DNA of 64,000 nucleotides, from contig CALTUD010000003.1 of NCBI GenBank assembly GCA_943912335.1, positions 1-64,000 of the forward strand, given 5' to 3'. The stretch is from an uncultured Acetobacteraceae bacterium. Lineage in GTDB: Bacteria > Pseudomonadota > Alphaproteobacteria > Acetobacterales > Acetobacteraceae. Position numbers and translations under genes: made by a program. The notes beneath the pieces are model-generated. The model was not told where the DNA came from. It worked only from the letters and a program-made list of their open reading frames with translations, and did not search any database. Shown in pieces: positions 1-7,765 of the stretch (positions are counted from its first letter, which is position 1; each line of letters opens with the position of its first letter).

Positions 1-159
1 GGCTGGGGCGGCGGTTGGGGTGGCGGCTGGGGCCCGGGTTGGGGCGGCGGCTGGGGCGGCGGATTCCCGCCGAGCTATTACCAGAGCAGCTGCGCCACCA
101 CCTTCGAGGTGAACAACGGCGTCGTGGCCGGCTGGACGCTGCGCGGCGACGGCTGCTGA
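1..159 (+). CDS. Gly/Trp-rich secreted protein, C-terminal end (5' truncated)
   Basis: The reading frame is open from the first base and ends in TGA at 157-159. The first 20 or so visible residues are glycine with a tryptophan every three or four positions (GWGGGWGGGWGPGW). A short globular tail follows with two cysteines (SYYQSSCATTF and LRGDGC). Such tails occur in small exported or lipoprotein-like proteins of Acetobacteraceae, where the two Cys may form a disulphide; that is inference. The start and any signal peptide lie outside the window, so no function can be given. Confidence 0.6.
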   Translation, partial: GWGGGWGGGWGPGWGGGWGGGFPPSYYQSSCATTFEVNNGVVAGWTLRGDGC

Positions 160-275
160 GCCGACCGGGCGATCCGGCCGGCTTGCCTGGCCGGGACGCT
201 GTTTGTTAGGAGGGCAGGGGCTCCGTTACGGCGCGGTATCGTCGCGAACGGGGACCGGCAGGGAGAGATCATCGC

Positions 276-938
276 ATGCGCCGTGACCAGTTGTTCAGCC
301 GGCGTTCCGCCCGCTCCCTCGCTCTCCTGCCGCTGTTCTGCACGGCGCCGCTGCTGTCTGGCTGCGAAAGCCAGGCGCGGCAGGACCCGATCTATGTCCG
401 CAACAGCACGGACGAACTCACCTTCAAGGATACCGCCTTCTTCCGCGACCGTCCCCTGGACGACAGCGTGAGATCGTCGCTGCAGCTTGCGGATTACGCC
501 AAGGGTCTCGAAGCGACCGGGCTGATCGCCATCCTGCAGCGTCCGGGGCCGTTCACCGTGTTCGCGATCCCCAACGCGCCGCTGGAACAGCTCAAGGCGC
601 GCGATCCGCAGGTGCTGGACCAGAGCCGCCTGCCGAATCTGCAGCGGACGCTGTCCTACACGATCGTTCCGGGCGCCTATACCGACGCGAAGTTGCGACA
701 GTTGATCGCGAAGCAGCGCGGGCCGATCGGCCTGAAGACGCTGTATGGCGACGTGATCGGCGTTTCCGTCGAGCCGTCGACCAACCAGCTGATCCTGTCC
801 GATCCGAGCGGTGCGACGAACCGGATCTGGCTGTCCAGCATGCCGCAAAGCAACGGCGTGCTGTATATCACCCAGGGCATGCTGAACCCGGCACCGGCTG
901 CTCCGGTGCTGCCGGTCGGCCGCGTCGCGACGCGCTGA
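276..938 (+). CDS. Fasciclin (FAS1) domain lipoprotein
   Basis: A 220-residue protein with a basic N-terminus, a hydrophobic stretch and a lipobox (LLSGC, Cys about residue 30), so it is expected to be lipid-anchored and face the periplasm. Residues about 68-205 fit one FAS1 domain: GPFTVFAIPNAPLEQL matches the 'FTVFAPTN.AF' box, YTIVPGAY the second conserved block, and NGVLYITQGML the C-terminal block. FAS1 domains mediate adhesion or envelope interactions; the partner here is unknown. A GGGAGAG ribosome site precedes the ATG. It faces thiE convergently with a gap of only 27 bases. Confidence 0.85.
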   Translation: MRRDQLFSRRSARSLALLPLFCTAPLLSGCESQARQDPIYVRNSTDELTFKDTAFFRDRPLDDSVRSSLQLADYAKGLEATGLIAILQRPGPFTVFAIPNAPLEQLKARDPQVLDQSRLPNLQRTLSYTIVPGAYTDAKLRQLIAKQRGPIGLKTLYGDVIGVSVEPSTNQLILSDPSGATNRIWLSSMPQSNGVLYITQGMLNPAPAAPVLPVGRVATR

Positions 939-965
939 GGCGCCGCCCCGGCCGACGCGGTTGCG

Positions 966-1598
966 CTAGGCGGCCGTGTCGATCGCCCGGTTCATGGCCC
1001 GCACGCCCGCCGCCGGCCCGTCCGGATGGTTCCAGACCGCGCTGATCACCGCCAGGAAATCGGCGCCGGCCTGGACCAGCGTGCCGCAATTCTCCGGGGT
1101 GATTCCGCCGATCGCCACCACGGGCAGCTCCATCATCTCGCTCCACCAGCGCAGCAGGTCCGGATCGGCGCGGATCTCGGTGTCCTTGCTGGGCGAGGGG
1201 AAGAACGCGCCGTAGGCGACATAGTCCGCGCCGTTCTCGCCTGCGATCATGGCGGCGTCCCGGCTATCGTAGCAGCTCACGCCGAGCTGGAGATCGCCCA
1301 GCATCGCCCGCGCCTTGGCCACGTCCATGTCGTCCGAGCCGACATGCGCGCCGTCGCAGCCGGAGCGGAGTGCGAGGTCCGGGCGGTCGTTCAGGATGAA
1401 GGCGACGTCGCGGGCCTGGACCACCGGGCGCAGCACGTCGATCGCGCGCAGCACCGCGTCGTCCTCCGCATCCTTGAGCCGGAGCTGCACGGCGCCGACA
1501 TCGCCGGCATCCAGCGCCGCCGAAAGCGGGTCGACGAAATCCTGCGCGACGAGGCTGGGCGGGGTGACCAGATACAGGCGGCACCGGTCGGAAGACAT
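966..1598 (-). CDS. thiE: Thiamine-phosphate synthase (ThiE)
   Basis: A 210-residue TIM-barrel protein of the ThiE/TenI family, which joins HMP-pyrophosphate and thiazole-phosphate to give thiamine monophosphate in the cytoplasm. Family signatures are RLYLVTPP at the first strand, VQLRLKD (pyrophosphate side), a conserved HVGSDDM block (the H-V-G-x-x-D substrate motif), YGAFFPSPSK and VVAIGGITPEN. I chose the ATG at 1598 because the protein then begins just before the first barrel strand. The upstream in-frame extension is Arg-rich and would overlap the next gene. No other thi gene is nearby. Confidence 0.9.
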   Translation of the reverse strand: MSSDRCRLYLVTPPSLVAQDFVDPLSAALDAGDVGAVQLRLKDAEDDAVLRAIDVLRPVVQARDVAFILNDRPDLALRSGCDGAHVGSDDMDVAKARAMLGDLQLGVSCYDSRDAAMIAGENGADYVAYGAFFPSPSKDTEIRADPDLLRWWSEMMELPVVAIGGITPENCGTLVQAGADFLAVISAVWNHPDGPAAGVRAMNRAIDTAA

Positions 1599-1700
1599 GG
1601 CGAACAATCCCGGATGGAGAACGGTGTTTCGACGAGAGCGGCGTCCGATCCTCCCGGATCGCATCGCGCGTTCTCCTCGACCGTTTTGACGAGCCTCTCT

Positions 1701-1720
1701 GCCGAACGAATCCGTTCGGC
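1701..1720. terminator. Hairpin between thiE and the next gene
   Basis: GCCGAACG (1701-1708) pairs perfectly with CGTTCGGC (1713-1720) around an AATC loop. It lies just beyond the stop of the minus-strand gene at 1732. No T-tract follows, so it may be a weak terminator or an RNA processing stem. Confidence 0.45.
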
Positions 1721-1731
1721 CGGATGATGCT

Positions 1732-2193
1732 CTAGCCCGCTGCCGGCCGCGTGTCATGAGGGCGGAAAAAGGCGCCGAGGCGGCGTTCCGCGCCCGGCGC
1801 GCCGAGATCGAGGGCGGCCGGGCGTTCGGCCAGCAGCGTCGCGCCGAGCGGATCGGCCCTGTCCTTCACCGCCCGCCATTGGGGCGAGGGCTCCAGCACC
1901 AGGATGCGCTGGCCGAGACGAAGGGCTTCCAGCGCCCGCCCGGCGGCGTCGCCGCAGTCGAGGATGTCGTCGAGGCGAAGTCCGAGGCGTCGGGCTCCGG
2001 TATCGCCCCAAGCCATGAGCGCGCGCCACCAGGCCGGGCCGAGAAAGCAGGCGGCGTCGGGGGCGGACAGGATGCGGAGGTGCCGCAAACCCGCTTTGGC
2101 GGCGGCGTCGAGGGCGAGACGCAGATCGGGCGCGCCATGCGCCACCAGGGTCGGCACGGGATCGGGCGAGACTGGGGCGGCGGGCGTCTGCAT
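1732..2193 (-). CDS. Conserved hypothetical protein
   Basis: A 153-residue cytoplasmic protein rich in Ala, Leu and Arg, with no signal peptide or membrane segment. It has alternating strand/helix character (PTLVAHGAPDLRLALDAA, RHLRILSAPDAACFLGPAWW, RILVLEPSPQW), suggesting a small alpha/beta fold. I do not recognise the family; genes of this kind sit upstream of thiE in related acetic acid bacteria as far as I recall. It is on the same strand as thiE with 133 bases between them, so co-transcription is possible. It diverges from the coiled-coil gene at 2251. Confidence 0.6.
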   Translation of the reverse strand: MQTPAAPVSPDPVPTLVAHGAPDLRLALDAAAKAGLRHLRILSAPDAACFLGPAWWRALMAWGDTGARRLGLRLDDILDCGDAAGRALEALRLGQRILVLEPSPQWRAVKDRADPLGATLLAERPAALDLGAPGAERRLGAFFRPHDTRPAAG

Positions 2194-2250
2194 GCTTGAC
2201 GTTCAAGGCGCTGCGGGCGAACAGTTCAAGCGGGATGTGAGCGAGGAAGC

Positions 2251-2613
2251 GTGTCCGAACAGGATCACAGATGGGACCGGCACGGCGTCTTGGCCGAGCG
2301 CCCCGCCGCCGGGAACGGCGAGGGCGCGATCGACCGGCTGGAGCAGGCGCTGGCGCGCATCGCCGCTGCCGCCGGACGCAAGCAGGACGCGCTGCGCGTC
2401 GCCGAGCTGACCGCCCGCGCGGCGCAGCACGAGGCGGACCTGCTGGTGCAGGCGGAAGAGCAGCGCCGGGCGGAATCCGACGCGAACCGGCTGGAGGAAG
2501 AAGCGCAACAGGTGCGCGCACGCGACGAAACGCTGCACGCGGTCGCCGGACGCATCGACGCGCTGATCGGTCAGCTGCGCGCCGAACTCGACCATCAGCC
2601 TGCGGAGGACTGA
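2251..2613 (+). CDS. Small coiled-coil protein upstream of zapA
   Basis: A 120-residue soluble protein starting with GTG. Residues about 25-115 are almost entirely charged/Ala/Leu heptads (LARIAAAAGRKQDALRVAEL, NRLEEEAQQVRARDETLHAV), so a long helix or coiled coil is expected. It ends four bases before zapA and the two are very likely co-transcribed. Small coiled-coil partners in front of zapA are common in alphaproteobacteria; a role near the division ring is inferred from position only. Confidence 0.7.
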   Translation: MSEQDHRWDRHGVLAERPAAGNGEGAIDRLEQALARIAAAAGRKQDALRVAELTARAAQHEADLLVQAEEQRRAESDANRLEEEAQQVRARDETLHAVAGRIDALIGQLRAELDHQPAED

Positions 2614-2617
2614 TCCG

Positions 2618-2959
2618 ATGGCCCAGGTCACGGTGAAGATCAACGGATACGCCTACGCCGTCGGCTGCGAGGACGGGCAGGAGCAGCATCTGCAATCCAT
2701 GGCGTCGCAGGTCGAGCGACGGATCGAGCGCATCAAGGCGATCGGCGGACAGAGCGGCGAGGCGCGCCTTCTGGCCCTGGCCGCGCTGCTGATGGCGGAC
2801 GAGCTGCACGACCTCGCTGCCGAGCGCCTGCCGTCCGGCACCACGGACGCTCTGGCGGAGGGCGAACTGGCCCGGGCGCAGAATCTGGAGCGCGAGCAGC
2901 TGGTCGGTCAGCTGGCGGAACGGGCAGAGGCCATTGCGATGGCCCTGGAGCGTGACTAG
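2618..2959 (+). CDS. zapA: Cell division protein ZapA
   Basis: A 113-residue protein with the ZapA layout: an N-terminal beta-hairpin globular head (MAQVTVKINGYAYAVGCEDG) followed by a long helix that includes a conserved LLALAALLMADELHDL segment. ZapA bundles FtsZ filaments at midcell in the cytoplasm. The following 6S RNA and fthC complete the conserved zapA-ssrS-fthC order, which supports the call. Confidence 0.9.
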   Translation: MAQVTVKINGYAYAVGCEDGQEQHLQSMASQVERRIERIKAIGGQSGEARLLALAALLMADELHDLAAERLPSGTTDALAEGELARAQNLEREQLVGQLAERAEAIAMALERD

Positions 2960-2965
2960 ATTGAC

Positions 2966-3128
2966 GGGGCGGGGCTGCCCGGTGCGTCAGGCGTTTCAAC
3001 CCCTGAGCCGATAAGCACTTCCTCGGTGACTGGCTCTGTCGCGGCCGTGGTCGCGTTATCCGGTTGCCACCTGCACTTGCGGGTTCTGGGAGGTCGACAA
3101 GTCCAACGGCCATGGCGGCTCCGCACAT
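2966..3128 (+). ncRNA. ssrS: 6S RNA (SsrS)
   Basis: The 178-base gap between zapA and fthC is where 6S RNA lies in most proteobacteria. The ends form the expected closing stem: 2970-2979 (CGGGGCTGCC) pairs over ten positions with 3114-3123 (GGCGGCTCCG), with two G-U pairs, and flanking GGGG/CCCC runs extend it. The interior has no coding character. 6S RNA mimics an open promoter and binds sigma-70 RNA polymerase in stationary phase. The ends are estimated from the stem. Confidence 0.8.
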
Positions 3129-3137
3129 CCCCTTTCC

Positions 3138-3692
3138 ATGCTGACCGATCCCGCCGAGCGTAAGCGCGCGCTTCGGTCGCTTCTGCGCGGCTCGCGACCG
3201 ATGGGCGATCTCCGGGCGCTGGGCGAGCGACTGCTGTCGCTGGACGTGGCGCCGGGCGCCGTCGTGGCCGGGCTGTCGGCCTTGCCGGGGGAACCCGATC
3301 TGGCCTTTGTCTGGGCCGATTATCATGCACGCGGTAATTTAATCTGCCTGCCGGAGACGACGGCGCCCGGATCGGCCCTGGTGTTCCGCGCCTGGACGCC
3401 GGGTTGCCGCATGGTGCCGGGCCGGTTCGGCACACTTCATCCGGAGGGGAAGCTGCTGGTGCCGGACGTCGTGTTCGTGCCGTTGCTGTGCTGGGATCTG
3501 GCATTGAACCGGCTGGGCTATGGCGGCGGCTATTACGACCGCACCCTGGCGGCGCTGCCGCAGGCGCGGCGGATCGGGTTCGGCTTCGAGGCGCAGCGCG
3601 TCGAGAGCGTGCCGGTCGAACCGTTCGACATGTCCCTGGACGCGCTCGTCACCGAGACGCGTGTTTTGTTCGCGAAGGAGCGCCGCGTTTGA
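3138..3692 (+). CDS. fthC: 5-formyltetrahydrofolate cyclo-ligase
   Basis: A 184-residue enzyme (also called YgfA or MTHFS) that converts 5-formyl-THF to 5,10-methenyl-THF using ATP. Diagnostic features are an N-terminal helix with basic residues (AERKRALRSLLRGSR), a central LVPDVVFVPLLCWD strand and the ATP/substrate loop NRLGYGGGYYDRTL near residue 120. Length is normal. It follows 6S RNA, as in Escherichia coli, and its stop overlaps the TTG start of the next gene, suggesting translational coupling. Confidence 0.92.
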   Translation: MLTDPAERKRALRSLLRGSRPMGDLRALGERLLSLDVAPGAVVAGLSALPGEPDLAFVWADYHARGNLICLPETTAPGSALVFRAWTPGCRMVPGRFGTLHPEGKLLVPDVVFVPLLCWDLALNRLGYGGGYYDRTLAALPQARRIGFGFEAQRVESVPVEPFDMSLDALVTETRVLFAKERRV

Positions 3693-4507
3693 GGATATTG
3701 TTTCTGGGCGACATCGTCGGGCGCTCGGGCCGCGACGCGGTGGAAGCGCGTCTGCCGGAACTGCGCAGCCGGTTGTCGCTCGATCTGGTGATCGCCAACG
3801 CCGAGAATGCGAGCCATGGCTTCGGTCTGGCGCCGGCGATGGCGGATGCGCTGTTCGCTTCCGGCTGCGACGTGCTGACGCTCGGCAACCATGCCTGGGA
3901 CCGTCGCGAACTGATCGGGCATATCGCGCAGGCGCCGAAGATCATCCGGCCGTTGAACTTTCCGCCGGGAACGCCAGGTAATGGCAGCGTGGTGGTGGCG
4001 CTGGCGGACGGGCGCAAGATCCTGGTGATCAACGCCATGGGGCGCCTGTTCATGGATGCGCTGGACGATCCATTCCGGGCGGTGGGCGAGCTTCTGTCGC
4101 GTCATCGCATGGGGGTGACGGTTCAGGCGGCGGTGCTGGATTTCCATGCCGAGGCGACCAGCGAGAAGCAGGCGATCGCGCATCATTTCGACGGCAGGCT
4201 GTCGCTGGTGGTGGGCACGCATACGCATACGCCGACGGCTGATCATCGCATCCTGGCCGGCGGCACCGCCTTCCAGGCCGATGCCGGCATGTGCGGCGAC
4301 TATGACAGCGTGATCGGCATGGGCAAGGAACCGGCGATCGCCAAGTTCGTGCGCAAGATGCCGGGCGAGCGATTGGCGCCGGCCGATGGCGAGGCGACGT
4401 TGTGCGGGTTGGTGATCGCGACGGACGATCGCTCCGGGTTGGCGCGGGATGTGCAGCCGGTGCGGCTGGGCGGGGCGTTGTCGCAGGCGATGCCGCAGGT
4501 CGTTTGA
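3689..4507 (+). CDS. YmdB-family metallophosphodiesterase (TIGR00282)
   Basis: A 272-residue protein with the dinuclear metal motifs of the family: FLGDIVGRSGRDA (Asp), NAENASHGFGL (Asn and Glu), TLGNHAWDRRE (Asn-His), and VGTHTHTPTADHRI at the C-terminal metal site. Bacillus YmdB hydrolyses 2',3'-cAMP and phosphodiesters and affects mRNA decay and biofilm formation; the role here is inferred. I placed the start at the TTG at 3689 because FLGD then begins a few residues in, matching family length. It overlaps the fthC stop. Confidence 0.85.
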   Translation: MRILFLGDIVGRSGRDAVEARLPELRSRLSLDLVIANAENASHGFGLAPAMADALFASGCDVLTLGNHAWDRRELIGHIAQAPKIIRPLNFPPGTPGNGSVVVALADGRKILVINAMGRLFMDALDDPFRAVGELLSRHRMGVTVQAAVLDFHAEATSEKQAIAHHFDGRLSLVVGTHTHTPTADHRILAGGTAFQADAGMCGDYDSVIGMGKEPAIAKFVRKMPGERLAPADGEATLCGLVIATDDRSGLARDVQPVRLGGALSQAMPQVV

Positions 4508-4530
4508 GTAGGCTCTGAAGAGAGTAAGAT

Positions 4531-4631
4531 GTTCTTTCTTGAAAGAAAGAACCAAAGAACTTTTATCCGTTTGGAGATGGAGCCAAACGGACAGAAGTCT
4601 TTTTGCTTCTTTTTCTTCAGAAAAAGAAGAC
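4531..4631. repeat. Interspersed hairpin repeat, copy 1 (between convergent genes)
   Basis: Three inverted repeats in a row: 4531-4552 (GTTCTTTCTT / AAGAAAGAAC), 4568-4591 (CCGTTTGG / CCAAACGG) and 4605-4630 (CTTCTTTTTCT / AGAAAAAGAAG). The outer two recur nearly base for base at 20151-20268. A/T-rich flanks and its place between the ends of convergent genes (4507 plus, 4640 minus) suggest a two-way terminator. Confidence 0.75.
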
Positions 4632-4639
4632 CCTCGTCT

Positions 4640-6103
4640 TCACCGAAACGGCGGCTCGTCGAAGCCGCGCAGCTTGCGGGAGTGGAGGCGCATGACGCCG
4701 CCTTCGCGCAGGGAGCGCATGGTCTCGATGCCCACTTTCAGATGCTGGCTGATGCGCTCGCGATAGAAATGGTTGGCCATGCCGCGCAGCTTGAGTTCGC
4801 CGTGCAGCGGCTTGTCGCTGACGCAGAGCAGCGTGCCGTAGGGGACGCGGAAGCGGAAGCCGTTGGCGGCGATGGTGGCGCTTTCCATATCTACGGCGAT
4901 CGAGCGGCTCATGTTGATCTGCGTGAACAGCGCGCCGTAGCGCAGTTCCCAGTTGCGGTTGTCGGTGGTCATCACCGTGCCCGTGCGCAGGCGGGTTTTC
5001 AGTTCGGCGCCGGACAGGCCGGTGATACGTGTGGTGGCGTCCTGGAGGGCGACCTGCACTTCGGCGATCGCCGGCACCGGCACCCAGGGCGGCAGGTCGT
5101 CGTCGAGGACGTGATCGGCGCGGACATAGCCATGCGCCAGCACGTAGTCGCCGAGGCGCTGTGTGCGTCGTAGCCCGGCGCAATGGCCGACCATCAGCCA
5201 GCAATGCGGCCGCAGCACCGCGACATGGTCGGTGATGGTCTTCGCGTTGGAGGGGCCGACGCCGATATTGATCAGCGTGATGCCGTCGCCGTCTGGGCGC
5301 ACCAGATGATAGGCCGGCATCTGCGGCAATTTGCCGTCGCCTTCCGCGCCGGGCGCGTCGCGACGGTGCTCGATGTCGCCCGGCTCGACGAAGCGTTCGT
5401 ATTCGTCGCCGTTCTGGAGCTGCGCCAGACCGAATTCACGGAATTCGTCGACATAGCGCTGATAGTTCGTGAGCAGCACGAAGCGCTGGAAATGGCCGGC
5501 CTGCGTGCCCGTGTAGTGATGCAGCCGTGCCAGGGCGTAATCCACGCGCTCGGCCGTGAACAAGGAAAGCGGACGCGGCATGTCGGCATCGGGGATGATG
5601 CTGCAATTGGCGATGCGGTCGTCGGTGGCGGCGAGGTCCGGCAGGGAGAAACGCTGGCCCAGCCCGCGCAGGGCGGCGTCGGACACGTCCGTGACGCTGT
5701 TCTCGATCACATAGGGCAGAGGGATCGGCCGGAACGAGCGCCCGACCAGCACCGTGCCGCCGTAATGGCGCAGCAGCAGGCCGATCTGTTCGGTGAGGTA
5801 GCTCTCGAACAGGTCCGGGCGCGTCAGCGTCGTGCCGTAGAAGCCGGGCTCCAGCAGGACGCCGAACGGGAAGCGGTCGTCCTGGAGCGGCGGAGCGTCG
5901 TCCAGCTCCATCGCCAGGTAGGGATAGACCGCGTCGGCGGGTTGTCTGGCGTCGGCGCGCCGGAACGCGTCGCGCAGCAGATCCGTGGCTTCCGCATAGA
6001 GCGCGCGGATACGGGCCACGGCATCGGCGGCGTTGGAGAAGGCCTCGAAATCGCGTCCGGAACGGTCCCGAAGGGCGGCTCGTCTCTGCTGAACGGTCTG
6101 CAT
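4640..6103 (-). CDS. amn: AMP nucleosidase
   Basis: A 487-residue cytoplasmic enzyme that splits AMP to adenine and ribose 5-phosphate; the E. coli enzyme has 484 residues. The N-terminal half carries the AMN-specific domain (LEPGFYGTTLTRPDLFESYL). The C-terminal half is a nucleoside phosphorylase-like fold with NIGVGPSNAKTITDHVAVLR, MVGHCAGLR and AVDMESATIAANGFR, the Met-Glu-Ser block that binds ribose. The ATG at 6103 gives the usual length. The gene is divergent from the exporter at 6183. Confidence 0.93.
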   Translation of the reverse strand: MQTVQQRRAALRDRSGRDFEAFSNAADAVARIRALYAEATDLLRDAFRRADARQPADAVYPYLAMELDDAPPLQDDRFPFGVLLEPGFYGTTLTRPDLFESYLTEQIGLLLRHYGGTVLVGRSFRPIPLPYVIENSVTDVSDAALRGLGQRFSLPDLAATDDRIANCSIIPDADMPRPLSLFTAERVDYALARLHHYTGTQAGHFQRFVLLTNYQRYVDEFREFGLAQLQNGDEYERFVEPGDIEHRRDAPGAEGDGKLPQMPAYHLVRPDGDGITLINIGVGPSNAKTITDHVAVLRPHCWLMVGHCAGLRRTQRLGDYVLAHGYVRADHVLDDDLPPWVPVPAIAEVQVALQDATTRITGLSGAELKTRLRTGTVMTTDNRNWELRYGALFTQINMSRSIAVDMESATIAANGFRFRVPYGTLLCVSDKPLHGELKLRGMANHFYRERISQHLKVGIETMRSLREGGVMRLHSRKLRGFDEPPFR

Positions 6104-6182
6104 CGCACGGTCTCCGGCGTGTGGGAGCGAGTTTGCCATTCCCCCGCCGGTTTGACACCCTGCGGCGCCGGAGACCCACGCC

Positions 6183-7154
6183 ATGACCACCCAGACCGCC
6201 CGCCTCAACGATCCGCAGGCGCCGCTGCCGGCGCGCGACTGGGCGATCCTGTTCGGGTTGTCCGTGCTCTGGGCGGGATCGTTCTTCTTCTACAAGATCC
6301 TGGCACCGCTGGTGCCGCCCTTCACGCTCGTGTTCGCGCGGATGGGTCTGTCTGCGCTGACCCTGCTGCCGTTCGTGCTGGCGGGGCAGAATCTTCGGGT
6401 CGCGTGGCATGGCGCGGGGCGTCTGGTGCTCTGGTTCCTGGCGCTGGGCCTGCTGAACTGCGCTCTGCCGTTCTGTTTGTTCGCCTGGAGCGAGCGGACG
6501 ATTCCGAGCGGTCTGGCGGCGCTCCTGAACGCGCCGACACCGATCATGACGGCTGTGATCGCGCATGTGATCCGCGACGAGCGTTTGACGAAACGCACGC
6601 TGGCCGGGGTGCTGCTGGGTTTCGCCGGTGTTGCGGTGCTGATCGGACCCGGGATCGGTGCGCTGTTCGACCCGCATGCCGACAACCTGGCGATTCTGGC
6701 CGAGTTCGCCTGTCTGCTGGCGACCTTGTCCTATGCGATCGGGGCCGTGTCCGCGCGTCGTCTGCGCGGGCTGTCGCCGTTGCAGATGGCGGCGGGGCAG
6801 GCGAGCGGCGCCGCCCTGCTGATGGCGCCGCTGGCGATCGGCGTGGACCGGTTCTGGTTGTTGCCGCCGATCGGCGTCACCGGTTGGGGCGGGCTGATCG
6901 GCATCGCCGTGCTGAGCACGTCCCTGGCCTATATGCTGTTCTTCCGGCTGCTGGCCTCGTCCGGCGCGACGCGTGCCGCGTTGGTCACCTTCCTGGTGCC
7001 TGTGACGGCGTTGCTGCTGGGTCTGTTGTTCCTGAACGAGCCTGTACAGCGTCGCGATGCGCCGGCGATCGCGCTGATCGGGTTGGGTCTGGCGGTGATC
7101 GACGGGCGTGTTCTCCGCCGCTTCGCGCGGAAGGACGCGACGCCTGCGACCTGA
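6183..7154 (+). CDS. EamA/DMT-family transporter
   Basis: A 323-residue inner-membrane protein with about ten hydrophobic segments in two EamA halves. The first repeat begins with WAILFGLSVLWAGSFFFYKIL and includes the family's LLNCALPFCLFAWSE and APTPIMTAVIAHV blocks. The second repeat includes YMLFFRLLASSGATRAALV and ends near GLGLAVIDGRVLRR. DMT proteins export amino acids or other small metabolites; the substrate cannot be read from sequence. Confidence 0.88.
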   Translation: MTTQTARLNDPQAPLPARDWAILFGLSVLWAGSFFFYKILAPLVPPFTLVFARMGLSALTLLPFVLAGQNLRVAWHGAGRLVLWFLALGLLNCALPFCLFAWSERTIPSGLAALLNAPTPIMTAVIAHVIRDERLTKRTLAGVLLGFAGVAVLIGPGIGALFDPHADNLAILAEFACLLATLSYAIGAVSARRLRGLSPLQMAAGQASGAALLMAPLAIGVDRFWLLPPIGVTGWGGLIGIAVLSTSLAYMLFFRLLASSGATRAALVTFLVPVTALLLGLLFLNEPVQRRDAPAIALIGLGLAVIDGRVLRRFARKDATPAT

Positions 7155-7274
7155 CTCGCGGACGTCGTTTTTCATGCGTCTCGGGCACGAGGCCGGTCGA
7201 TGGGCCGGCCTGCCCGTCGGATACTGTTCGGGATTTCGGCTCGCGACATCGGGCCTGCGTCAAGGGAGACCGGT

Positions 7275-7670
7275 ATGGCGAAATTCGTCCACAGCATGTT
7301 GCGCGTTCTGGAAGAGCACCGTTCGGTCGCGTTCTATCGCGACGCGTTCGGGCTCGAGATCGCGGACAGGCTCGATTTCGAGGATTTCACCCTGATCTAT
7401 CTGTCGAACGGGGAAAACACGTTCGAGCTCGAACTGACCGTCAACAAAGGTCGCACGGAGCCCTACGAAACCGGCAACGGCTACGGCCATGCCGCCTTCG
7501 TGGTCGAGGATGTCGATGCCGAGCATCGCCGCTTCGAGGAGAAGGGCTGGTCGCCGCGCAAGCTGGTGGATTTCAGTCCTGGCGGCAATCTGATCGCCCG
7601 CTTCTTCTTCGTGAAGGACCCGGACGGCTACGAGATCGAGGTGATTCAGAGGGGCGGCCGTTTCGGGTGA
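7275..7670 (+). CDS. gloA: Lactoylglutathione lyase (glyoxalase I)
   Basis: A 131-residue vicinal-oxygen-chelate protein that isomerises the methylglyoxal-glutathione hemithioacetal to S-lactoylglutathione. The four metal ligands are visible: His in KFVHSMLRV, Glu in FELELT, His in GYGHAAFVV and Glu in DGYEIEVIQ. RDPDG-type text (VKDPDGYEIE) is typical. Start chosen at the ATG at 7275 with GGAGAC upstream; longer in-frame starts add non-family sequence. Confidence 0.92.
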   Translation: MAKFVHSMLRVLEEHRSVAFYRDAFGLEIADRLDFEDFTLIYLSNGENTFELELTVNKGRTEPYETGNGYGHAAFVVEDVDAEHRRFEEKGWSPRKLVDFSPGGNLIARFFFVKDPDGYEIEVIQRGGRFG

Positions 7671-7765
7671 AGCGCTCCGGCTGACGGTTCCATGGTCCGA
7701 CGGCGCCGGAACGAGAGGGAGGTCATGACAGGCCGGGGGCCGACCTGCGAACCCGTTTCCGGCCG

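Noticed and set aside
5183..7684. 833-residue plus-strand open frame opposite amn and across the EamA gene
   Set aside because: Low-complexity shadow of amn and an off-frame reading of the exporter and glyoxalase genes; those are clearly the real genes.
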